NCBI RefSeq assembly: GCF_002101965.1
Contig: NZ_LQQA01000010.1
Coordinates: forward strand, 310,001-374,000
Reading direction: 5' to 3'
DNA from: Mycolicibacterium wolinskyi
GTDB lineage: Bacteria > Actinomycetota > Actinomycetes > Mycobacteriales > Mycobacteriaceae
DNA length: 64,000 nt
The position numbers were made by a program, and so were the translations under genes. Within the stretch, counting starts at the first letter, position 1. Every line of letters starts with the position of its first letter. Shown here one piece after another: positions 57,547 through 64,000 of this stretch. The notes under the pieces were generated by a model that was given only the letters and a program-made list of their open reading frames with translations, was not told where the DNA came from and did no database searches.

Positions 57547-59113
57547 GGACCGAGCCGATGTCCTGGTCATCGGCGGCGGTCCGGCCGCGACGTGGGCCGC
57601 GATCTCGGCGGCGGAGTCCGGCAGCCGGGTCACCCTCGTAGACAAGGGTTATTGCGGTACGAGCGGGGCGACGGCGGCGGGCGGCAACAATCTGTGGCTC
57701 ATCGCGCCCGGCCCGCGCCGCGAGGAGTCGATCCGCGAGCGCGAGCGGGCGGCCGGGCGCATCACCGACTCGGAGTGGATGTCTCGCGTGCTCGCCACGT
57801 CGTGGGACCGCATCGAGCAGCTGGCCCAATGGGGATACCCGTTTCCGATCGGAGCTGACGGCCGGCCGATGCGCAGCAGCCTGCAAGGACCCGAGTACAT
57901 GCGTCGTATGCGGCGCAAGGCTCATCGCAGCGGGGTGCGCATCCTCGACCACCATCCCGCGCTCGAGTTGACCGCCGACGCCGACGGTGTCGTCAACGGC
58001 GCCACCGGCATCGCGCGACAGGAGGGCGGACGGCCGTGGCGGATTCACGCCGGGGCCGTCGTATTGGCAACCGGCGGTACGGCGTTTCTGTCCGGCACGT
58101 TCGGCACCAACGTCAACACCGGCGACGGCCTGCTGATGGCCGCCGAACACGGTGCCCAGCTGTCCGGCATGGAGTTCTGTTCGGCCTACGCACTCGCACC
58201 CGAATGGGGCACCCACACCAAGGGCCGCATGCTGCAGTGGGCCAGTTTCTACGACGAGGACGGCCAGCCGTTCCCGACGCAACTCGGGCTCGGCGGACGA
58301 CAGGATGCCCAGTGGGCACTGGCCCATGGCAAGCGGGTGTTCGCCCGGCTGGACCGCGCACCCGAACACATCCGCCAGACCATGCGCGACGCGCAGCCCA
58401 ACTACTTCCTGCCGCTCGACAAGGCCGGCATCGACCCGTTCTTGACCGCGTACCCGATCCGCATGGTCTACGAAGGATCCGTACGCGGCACCGGTGGGCT
58501 GCGCCTGACCGGGCCCGATTGCGCGACAACGGTTCCCGGCCTGTACGCGGCCGGCGACGCCGCGACGCGCGAGCTCATCACCGGCTCGCTGTCCGGCGGG
58601 GGGAGCCGCAACGGGTCGTGGGCGATCGCGTCGGGCACCTTCGCCGGCCGCGGCGCCGCGGAGTTCAGTCGGGGTCGCACGGCCGGGCCGGTGGTCTCCG
58701 ATGGGCCCAGTCGTCCGGCACGCCCGGGCGCCCCGGCCGTCGAGGAGGTGGTGCGTGCCGTCCAGGCGCATATCCTGCCGCCGTCACGCAGCTATTTGAA
58801 GTCGTCCGAGCGTCTTGCGGCGTCGGCGGCCGCCCTCGACAACGTGTGGCGTGACATCGCCGAGGGGTTCGCGCCGGTGGCGCCACGGGATTCGTACAAA
58901 CCGCGCCAAGCCGTCGCGCTCGTGGCGGCCGCCCGATGGATCACCGCAGCATCGCTGGCCCGCGCCGAGAGCCGTGGCTTGCACCGCCGCGAGGACATCA
59001 CCGGAAGTGACGAGCGGTTCGATCACCGTATCCTCGTCGGCGGACTGGATTCGGTGTGGACTGCCGACGATCCGGTTGCACCCCAACTGATCTCGTCGGA
59101 GGCGGTCGCGTGA
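57530..59113 (+). CDS. FAD-dependent oxidoreductase (fumarate-reductase/AprA-like flavoprotein)
   Basis: A 527-residue flavoprotein: ADVLVIGGGPAATWAAISAA (FAD beta-alpha-beta, about 9-28), SGATAAGGNNLW, VVLATGGTAFL, FGTNVNTGDGLLMAAEHGAQLSGMEF, GLYAAGDAATRELITGS and GGGSRNGSWAIASGTFAGR, typical of the succinate dehydrogenase/fumarate reductase/APS-reductase alpha superfamily. A C-terminal helical domain (SYLKSSERLAASAAAL) also fits. It overlaps the ATPase gene by 17 bases and the ferredoxin gene by four. With a ferredoxin partner and sulfonate-type importer it resembles AprAB architecture, but substrate and direction of reaction are unknown. Confidence 0.82.
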   Translation: MTGVDEDRADVLVIGGGPAATWAAISAAESGSRVTLVDKGYCGTSGATAAGGNNLWLIAPGPRREESIRERERAAGRITDSEWMSRVLATSWDRIEQLAQWGYPFPIGADGRPMRSSLQGPEYMRRMRRKAHRSGVRILDHHPALELTADADGVVNGATGIARQEGGRPWRIHAGAVVLATGGTAFLSGTFGTNVNTGDGLLMAAEHGAQLSGMEFCSAYALAPEWGTHTKGRMLQWASFYDEDGQPFPTQLGLGGRQDAQWALAHGKRVFARLDRAPEHIRQTMRDAQPNYFLPLDKAGIDPFLTAYPIRMVYEGSVRGTGGLRLTGPDCATTVPGLYAAGDAATRELITGSLSGGGSRNGSWAIASGTFAGRGAAEFSRGRTAGPVVSDGPSRPARPGAPAVEEVVRAVQAHILPPSRSYLKSSERLAASAAALDNVWRDIAEGFAPVAPRDSYKPRQAVALVAAARWITAASLARAESRGLHRREDITGSDERFDHRILVGGLDSVWTADDPVAPQLISSEAVA

Positions 59114-59517
59114 TCGAGATCGTCAGCTCGGCTGCCTGCATCGCGTGCGACATCTGCGTCAAGGTGTGCCCCACCGACGTGTTCGACCGCGGCGCCGATG
59201 GCATACCGGTGATCGCACGACAGTCGGACTGCCAGACCTGCTTCATGTGCGAGGCCTACTGCCCCACCGACGCCCTGTACGTCTCGCCGGTGTCGGTGCC
59301 AGTCGAGCCGGGCAGCCCGCACGCCTCCGAGGACGCGGTCACCCGTGCCGGGCTGTTCGGTGACTATCGGGAATTGGTCGGCTGGGGCCGGGGCCGCACG
59401 CCGGGCTCCCGTCGCGACCAGAACCCGGTGCTGACGTCAGTTCCGCCGCTGCCCGAAGCGGGTCTACCGGTGCCCGCCGCGGTCGTGAAATCTCCCTGGA
59501 ACCATCCGACGAGGTAA
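59110..59517 (+). CDS. Ferredoxin-type protein with two 4Fe-4S clusters
   Basis: A 135-residue protein with two cluster motifs: CIACDICVKVCPTD and CQTCFMCEAYCPTD, each C-x2-C-x2-C-x3-C-P, so two [4Fe-4S] clusters. The C-terminal ~75 residues are Pro/Gly-rich with no motif. It is the natural electron partner for the flavoprotein encoded just before; GTG at 59110 overlaps that gene's stop (GTGA). The pair recalls the beta/alpha subunits of APS reductase-like enzymes. Confidence 0.88.
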   Translation: MIEIVSSAACIACDICVKVCPTDVFDRGADGIPVIARQSDCQTCFMCEAYCPTDALYVSPVSVPVEPGSPHASEDAVTRAGLFGDYRELVGWGRGRTPGSRRDQNPVLTSVPPLPEAGLPVPAAVVKSPWNHPTR

Positions 59518-59556
59518 TCGCTCGGCACCGCTCGCCCGAAGGCACAACCACTTCTG

Positions 59557-59586
59557 AAACGCGATATCACATGCGATATCGGGTTT
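59557..59586. terminator. Hairpin downstream of the ferredoxin gene
   Basis: AAACGCGATATCAC (59557-59570) and GCGATATCGGGTTT (59573-59586) pair at 12 of 14 positions. It lies between convergent genes, 40 bases after the ferredoxin stop and 33 before the HAD stop. Confidence 0.6.
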
Positions 59587-59618
59587 GAGACCCATATGCG
59601 CCCCGACTCAGGATGTCT

Positions 59619-60233
59619 TCAAAGCACAAGGAGAGCCGCAAGTTCGCTCAGGGAATCCACCCGCAGATCGGCGAGCGCGACCTCGGGAAGTTTCGCATGC
59701 ATGAAGCCCCATGGGCCACGCCGAATGTGAGCCGTCCGCATCCCAACTGCACGGGCAGGCAGGACATCGTTGTCGAGTCGGTCACCTACATAGAGGATGT
59801 CGGGCGCAGGCATCCCAGCTTCATCGACCAATCGCCTGAAGAAAGCCAGATCAGGTTTCGACACATCCCATGCGGCCGAGGACCCGATGAAGTCGGCCTC
59901 CAGTCCCGCGGCACGTAGTAGGTTGTCGACACCCTCAGGTTGGTTGCCGGCGATGCCGACCGAGAGCCCGCAGCTTCGAACCGCAGCAACGCAGTCGAGT
60001 GCATCGGGATAGAGGTCGCGCGGTTCGATTACCGGCCTCCGCTCGGGAGGATCCGCCCCGAGGACATCCCAGACCCGAGTGTGGTGTTCGCCGCGCGAAA
60101 TCACTGCCGCCAGTACGTCGGACACGATGGCCGCAGGCACGCCAGCCTGCTCAGCGAGATCCGCCCACATCCGGCTCTCGTCAACCAGGGTCTCGCCGAC
60201 ATCGAACACAACGCATCGCATCCCGCGGTGCAT
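59619..60233 (-). CDS. HAD family protein with variant motif I
   Basis: A 204-residue HAD-fold protein. Motif I reads VVFDVGETLVDE, so the usual D-x-D has Gly in place of the second Asp; motif II region GIAGNQPEGVD, motif III Lys in WDVSKPDLAFFRRL, and motif IV DILYVGDRLDNDVLPAR. The first Asp (nucleophile) is kept, so some phosphatase or related activity may remain. It begins seven bases after the uvrD1 stop, probably in the same operon. ATG at 60233 or 60221 (MRCVVFD) could start it. Confidence 0.78.
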   Translation of the reverse strand: MHRGMRCVVFDVGETLVDESRMWADLAEQAGVPAAIVSDVLAAVISRGEHHTRVWDVLGADPPERRPVIEPRDLYPDALDCVAAVRSCGLSVGIAGNQPEGVDNLLRAAGLEADFIGSSAAWDVSKPDLAFFRRLVDEAGMPAPDILYVGDRLDNDVLPARAVGMRTAHIRRGPWGFMHAKLPEVALADLRVDSLSELAALLVL

Positions 60234-60239
60234 CGGAAC

Positions 60240-62561
60240 TCAGAGCTTTTGCACCGGAGCGTGATTGTGCATCAATTTGACCCGACCGGCACTGCCGAAG
60301 TCGATCAACGACATCGCGGATTCGCCGACCCCGGAGACCTCTTCCACGCGACCGAGACCGTACTTGTCGTGGGTCACCCGATCGCCGGGTTCCAGCGTGA
60401 TCACCGGACGGTTGCGCGCCGCGGCGGGCCGGGCCGGTGACGGGCGGGGTGTGCCGTAGCGGCCGGCATTTCCCATGGGTGCACTCAGCGAAGACGAGGG
60501 CTGTTCGACCCGTCGCCAGTTGATGAGCTCCTGCGGAATCTCCCGCAGGAAACGGGATTCGGGGTTCAGCATCGGCTGACCCCATGACGAGCGCACCTTG
60601 GCCCGGCTCAGGTAGAGCCGCTGCCGCGCGCGGGTGATCCCGACGTAGGCCAGCCGGCGTTCCTCGGACAGTTCGGTCGGATCGCCCAGCGCCCGCATGT
60701 GCGGGAACATGCCGTCCTCCCAGCCGGTGACGAACACCGCGGGGAACTCCAGACCTTTGGCGGTGTGCAGCGTCATCATCGTCACCACGCCGGCGCCCTC
60801 CTCGGGAAGTTCGTCGGCGTCGGCCACCAACGAGACCCGCTCCAGGAACTGCGCGAGCACGCCGGTGTCAGGGATGTCCTCGTCGACCGGCTCGTCCTCG
60901 GCGAGCGCCTGAGCATTCGCCAGGTCGGTGCTGAATTCGTGTGCGACGCTAACCAATTCGTTCAGGTTGTCGAGCCGGGCGAGATCCTGCGGATCGCTGG
61001 AGGACTCCAGCTCACGCCGGTATCCGGTGCGTTCCAGCACGGCCTCGACCAGATCGCCGAGCTCGTCGTCGAGCTTGGCCCGCAGCCCGTCGAGCATCTG
61101 CACAAACGATGCGATCGCCTTCTCCGAGCGCGTGTTGAGCATCGGCACCCGGCCCTCGGCCGCGGCCTGCAGGGCATCGTTGAAACTCGCCCCGGTGTTC
61201 TCAGCGTAGACCGCCACGCACGCCTCGGCGCGGTCACCGATGCCGCGGCGTGGAGTGTTGAGGATGCGGCGCATGCTGACCGAGTCACCCGGATTGTCGA
61301 GCACCCGCAGATAGGCGACGATGTCGCGGATCTCGCGGCGTTCGTAGAACCGCACACCGCCGACGACCTTGTAGGGAATGCCCGCGCGGATGAAGACCTC
61401 TTCGAGCGCACGCGACGAGTTGTTGGTGCGGTAGAACACCGCCATGTCGTTGTAGGAGAAGCCTTCGCGGTCGGCCAGTGCGTCGATCTCGTCGGCCACG
61501 AACCGTGCTTCGTCGTGCTCGTTGTCGGCCACGTAGCCGACGATCAGCTCGCCCTCCCCGGCGTCGGTCCACAGTCGCTTCTCGCGCCGGCCCGCGTTGC
61601 GCGCGATGACGGCATTGGCGGCGTTGAGGATCGTCTGCGTCGAGCGGTAGTTCTGTTCGAGCAGGATGGTGGTCGCGTCGGGGAAGTCGCGTTCGAAGTC
61701 CTCGATGTTGCGGATCGTCGCGCCGCGGAACGCGTAGATGGACTGGTCGGCATCGCCCACCACGCACAGTTCGGCAGGCGGCACGCCGTCGTTCTCGTCG
61801 AGGTGATGGCCGACCAACTCGCGCACCAGGACGTACTGCGCATGGTTGGTGTCCTGGTACTCGTCGACCAGGATGTGGCGGAAGCGCCTGCGGTAGTACT
61901 GGGCGATCTGCGGGAAGGCCTGCAGCACGGCGACCGTCTCACCGATCAGGTCATCGAAGTCCAGCGCGTTGGCTGCCCGCAGCCTGCGTTGGTACTCGCC
62001 GTAGACCTCGGCGATGATGCCGGCCATCTCCTCGGCCGCCTCCGAGGCCTCGGCGGCCGCCTGCTCCGGGCCGATGAGCTCGTTCTTGAGGTTGGAGATG
62101 CCGTTGGCCAACAACCGCGGCGAATACCGCTTGGTGTCGAGCCCCATGTCCTTGCCGATCATCATCAGCAGGCGCCGTGAATCGTCGGAGTCGTAGATTG
62201 AGAAGTTCGAGTTGAGCCCCGGCAACAGCGAAGCCTGGTTGCGCAGGATGCGCACGCACGTCGAGTGGAACGTCGACACCCACATCGACCGCGCCCGCGG
62301 CCCGACCAGCTGCACGACACGTTCCCGCATCTCCGCGGCGGCCTTGTTGGTGAACGTGATCGCGAGTACCTGGCCGACGCCCACCTCACGCGCGGCCAGC
62401 AGGTAGGCGATGCGCCGCGTCAACACCGCCGTCTTGCCCGACCCGGCGCCGGCGACGATCAGCAGCGGCGACCCTTCATGCAGCACCGCCTGGCGTTGTT
62501 GCGGGTTCAGGCCTTGGAGCAGGTCCGAGAGGAGTTCATCGGTTTCGGTCGCGAGCGTCAT
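60240..62561 (-). CDS. uvrD1: DNA helicase UvrD1/PcrA (superfamily 1A)
   Basis: A 773-residue SF1A helicase: Walker A IVAGAGSGKTAVLTRRIAYL (Lys43), motif Ia ITFTNKAAAEMRERV, Walker B HILVDEYQDTNHAQY, GDADQSIYAFRGA (motif III), LEQNYRSTQ (motif IV), VVTMMTLHTAKGLEFPAVFVTG (motif V) and EERRLAYVGITRARQRLYL (motif VI). A C-terminal Tudor-like segment (DRVTHDKYGLGRVEEVSG) is typical of PcrA/UvrD and binds RNA polymerase in relatives. It acts in nucleotide excision repair and, in mycobacteria, interacts with Ku. ATG at 62561; the open frame runs on to 63119 antisense through the next gene. Confidence 0.95.
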   Translation of the reverse strand: MTLATETDELLSDLLQGLNPQQRQAVLHEGSPLLIVAGAGSGKTAVLTRRIAYLLAAREVGVGQVLAITFTNKAAAEMRERVVQLVGPRARSMWVSTFHSTCVRILRNQASLLPGLNSNFSIYDSDDSRRLLMMIGKDMGLDTKRYSPRLLANGISNLKNELIGPEQAAAEASEAAEEMAGIIAEVYGEYQRRLRAANALDFDDLIGETVAVLQAFPQIAQYYRRRFRHILVDEYQDTNHAQYVLVRELVGHHLDENDGVPPAELCVVGDADQSIYAFRGATIRNIEDFERDFPDATTILLEQNYRSTQTILNAANAVIARNAGRREKRLWTDAGEGELIVGYVADNEHDEARFVADEIDALADREGFSYNDMAVFYRTNNSSRALEEVFIRAGIPYKVVGGVRFYERREIRDIVAYLRVLDNPGDSVSMRRILNTPRRGIGDRAEACVAVYAENTGASFNDALQAAAEGRVPMLNTRSEKAIASFVQMLDGLRAKLDDELGDLVEAVLERTGYRRELESSSDPQDLARLDNLNELVSVAHEFSTDLANAQALAEDEPVDEDIPDTGVLAQFLERVSLVADADELPEEGAGVVTMMTLHTAKGLEFPAVFVTGWEDGMFPHMRALGDPTELSEERRLAYVGITRARQRLYLSRAKVRSSWGQPMLNPESRFLREIPQELINWRRVEQPSSSLSAPMGNAGRYGTPRPSPARPAAARNRPVITLEPGDRVTHDKYGLGRVEEVSGVGESAMSLIDFGSAGRVKLMHNHAPVQKL

Positions 62562-62744
62562 CTTGTGTTCAAACTTACCGCCGGGCTCCGACATTCTTTG
62601 CGCAGGCGCGGCAGCAAATGGCACACTCGATGAGTGCTCACAGAGCAGAGGCGATTTTTCTACGGGTACCGGCCAGCGGTGCCCGTGGTCTAGCTGCCTC
62701 CCTATCAGCCCCGCGGTCCGCATTCCGGATCCGGGGCTCGTCTC

Positions 62745-62782
62745 TTGTGTGAGGCCCGAAGCCGGATGAGACCCCCACACAA
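62745..62782 (+). promoter_or_regulatory. Structured leader of the chorismate mutase gene
   Basis: TTGTGTG (62745-62751) pairs with CACACAA (62776-62782), ending six bases before the GAGGAG ribosome site. Upstream, CCCCG and CGGGG around 62710-62735 give another small stem. Whether this controls translation is unknown. Confidence 0.3.
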
Positions 62783-62795
62783 CGAGGAGCCCATC

Positions 62796-63059
62796 ATGAC
62801 TGAGACCATCGACTCCGTGCCTGACATCGATGACCTGCGTCGGGAGATCGACGAACTCGACGCCACCATCCTGGCCGCGATCCAGCGGCGTACCGAGGTC
62901 TCCAAGGAGATCGGTAAAGCCCGCATGGCCTCCGGCGGGACCCGTCTCGTGCACAGCCGCGAGATGAAGGTCATCGAGCGCTACAGCGTGCTCGGCCCCG
63001 AGGGTAAAGACCTGGCCATGCTGCTGCTGCGGCTCGGCCGTGGGCGGTTGGGGCACTAG
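62796..63059 (+). CDS. Chorismate mutase, AroQ-delta type (Rv0948c-like)
   Basis: An 87-residue all-helical enzyme: IDDLRREIDELDATILAAIQRRTEVSKEIGKARMASGG (split over residues 9-47), LVHSREMKVIERYSVLGPEGKD and C-terminal RLGRGRLGH. It converts chorismate to prephenate for Phe/Tyr synthesis. In M. tuberculosis this short form is weak alone and activated by binding DAHP synthase through the C-terminal RLGRGRLGH, kept here. ATG at 62796 follows GAGGAG. Its stop shares CTAG with the convergent acyltransferase gene. Confidence 0.93.
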   Translation: MTETIDSVPDIDDLRREIDELDATILAAIQRRTEVSKEIGKARMASGGTRLVHSREMKVIERYSVLGPEGKDLAMLLLRLGRGRLGH

Positions 63060-64000
63060 CGCCCGCCGCGGCCCTGCTTCTTCGGCTTGAGCGAATCCAC
63101 CAGCCACGGCGTCAGCCATTTCACGGCCTCGGCGGTCGGATGCACGCCGTCGCTGCGCATCCGGATCCCGTCGACGCGCGTGGTGTATTCGCCGTCCGGG
63201 TTGAGCTTGGCGTTGAAGTCCAGCACCGTGACGTTGGGTCGCTTGCCCACGACGTCACGCAGCAGTGAGTTCCACTCCTCGACCCGCGCCGGCCGGTCTT
63301 CCGGGTACAGGCTGCCGTCGGCCCGCTCGCCGCGCCTTGTGTAGGGCGCTGTGGTCACGACGACGCGCGCGCCGGTCGAGCCGAGGATGTCCACTGCCCG
63401 CTGCAGTTCACCGCTGAGGTATTCGTCGTAGTCGTCGTCGCCGATGTGGGTCCACTCACCCCCGCGCATACGGTCGACGATCTCCCAGCGGCCGATCATC
63501 AACAGCACGGTGTCGGGTCGGTCGTGTTTGATCCGCTGCGACCAGCGTTCGGGCCAGGTGTCGCATTCCGGTTTCTGGTTGAGGGTCTCGCCCGCTGACC
63601 GGTACGGCCCGCCGCGCGCGATACCGCAGCCGATCGTCGTGTAGTCGCTGAAGCTGAAGCCGGGTGTCTTCGGCAGGTAGCGCATCAACGTCCAGGCGAT
63701 CGAGTCGCCGAACACGGCGACGGTCTGGGTGCCGGGATCGCGACGGACGGGTGGCGCTCCGATGGGAACGGGGACCTCGGCCCCGACGTCGGCCTGCGTC
63801 AGCGCGGTGGACATGACGTCGGGTCCCGCGGGTTCACTGGGCCGGGTGGTGACGGGCATGACGGTCATGGTGACGACGGCCGCGGTGGCCACCGTGGCGG
63901 CCGCGAGCGGCAGCATCGGCACATGCTGAGGACGCCAGCGCCGCACGGGTTGTTCGATCAGCCACCACGACAACCACGACACCCCGATCGTCACGGCACA
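63056..64000 (-). CDS. Acyltransferase with SGNH domain, 3' part (truncated by window edge)
   Basis: The C-terminal ~314 residues of a larger membrane acyltransferase (OafA/YrhL type). The first visible residues (SWLSWWLIEQPVRRWRP) are the end of the acyltransferase-3 membrane domain, followed by one more helix and an extracytoplasmic SGNH hydrolase-like domain: TVAVFGDSIAWTLMRYLP (GDS), TVLLMIGRWEIVDR, and DGVHPTAEAVKWLTPW (catalytic Asp/His). Such proteins O-acylate surface glycans or lipids. The frame stays open through base 64000, so the start is outside. Ends with a Lys/Arg-rich tail; stop overlaps the chorismate mutase stop. Confidence 0.85.
   Translation of the reverse strand, partial: CAVTIGVSWLSWWLIEQPVRRWRPQHVPMLPLAAATVATAAVVTMTVMPVTTRPSEPAGPDVMSTALTQADVGAEVPVPIGAPPVRRDPGTQTVAVFGDSIAWTLMRYLPKTPGFSFSDYTTIGCGIARGGPYRSAGETLNQKPECDTWPERWSQRIKHDRPDTVLLMIGRWEIVDRMRGGEWTHIGDDDYDEYLSGELQRAVDILGSTGARVVVTTAPYTRRGERADGSLYPEDRPARVEEWNSLLRDVVGKRPNVTVLDFNAKLNPDGEYTTRVDGIRMRSDGVHPTAEAVKWLTPWLVDSLKPKKQGRGGR

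Noticed and set aside
60699..62180. 493-codon plus-strand open frame
   Set aside because: Antisense to uvrD1, whose helicase motifs are unambiguous; no family features.
62562..62795. SOS box or riboswitch before uvrD1 / chorismate mutase
   Set aside because: No TCGAAC-N4-GTTCGA match was found; the small leader stems do not match a riboswitch class I know.

Overview
The window is high-GC actinobacterial chromosome, almost certainly a fast-growing Mycobacterium/Mycolicibacterium. It carries recognisable mycobacterial orthologues (mprA, rpmF, accA2/accD2-fadE12/13-echA7, a VWA/MoxR pair, purH-purN-perM, the 34 kDa antigen homologue, sucCD, an M23 peptidase, uvrD1, a short AroQ chorismate mutase). 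As far as I recall, their order matches Rv0981 back to Rv0948c of M. tuberculosis, read in the opposite orientation. Several blocks here are absent from that backbone and look accessory. Species assignment and synteny come from memory of protein families, not from a search.

Layout. 1-0.8 kb: 5' part of mprA and rpmF. 0.9-2.4 kb: a quinone-oxidoreductase-like MDR enzyme divergent from a MarR regulator, with two identical-type palindromic operators between them. 2.4-10.7 kb: a tightly overlapping six-gene acyl-CoA operon (AtuA-like, two acyl-CoA dehydrogenases, both subunits of a biotin-dependent acyl-CoA carboxylase, an enoyl-CoA hydratase). 10.8-16.2 kb: an MscS channel, a SnoaL-like protein, a CPT-like P-loop protein, an FAD monooxygenase and a 13E12/HNH repeat gene with an SOS-like box. 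16.6-28 kb: an envelope/secretome island of exported proteins (three with 11-residue-repeat tails, two with PE-PPE hydrolase-like domains), a lipoprotein, and a Tat-exported PhoD phosphodiesterase/phosphatase. 28.2-32.5 kb: a triple-LysM esterase, a methyltransferase with its TetR regulator, a DUF218 protein and an apparently internally deleted DUF559-type gene.

32.6-43.1 kb returns to the conserved backbone (VWA protein, MoxR AAA, purH, purN, perM, 34 kDa antigen homologue), interrupted by a receptor Ser/Thr kinase with an LpqN-like ectodomain facing a free LpqN-like lipoprotein. 43.2-50.6 kb: a dimethylsulfone monooxygenase (sfnG), an LLM/F420 oxidoreductase with a KstR-like box, a PknH-ectodomain-like protein, a thiolase-like protein divergent from a TetR with two tandem operators, and an S9 peptidase. 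50.7-54.9 kb: sucD, sucC, a membrane-anchored M23 peptidase behind CRP-like sites, and a small membrane protein with seven Thr-x-x-Ile/Leu motifs. 55-59.5 kb: a five-gene overlapping operon joining a sulfonate-type ABC importer to a flavoprotein and a two-cluster ferredoxin. 59.6-64 kb: HAD protein, uvrD1, chorismate mutase and the 3' part of an acyltransferase/SGNH gene.

The most promising undescribed items are (i) the ABC importer + flavoprotein/ferredoxin pair at 55.0-59.5 kb, probably a reductive route for an imported organosulfur compound; (ii) the exported-protein island with hendecad-repeat tails and a shared VR[EK]SL-x-[FL]S box; (iii) the TxxI-repeat membrane protein after the M23 peptidase, which fits mycobacterial Ser/Thr-kinase and FHA recognition rules; and (iv) the signal-less triple-LysM esterase. 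I saw no tRNA, rRNA, CRISPR array or complete insertion sequence.
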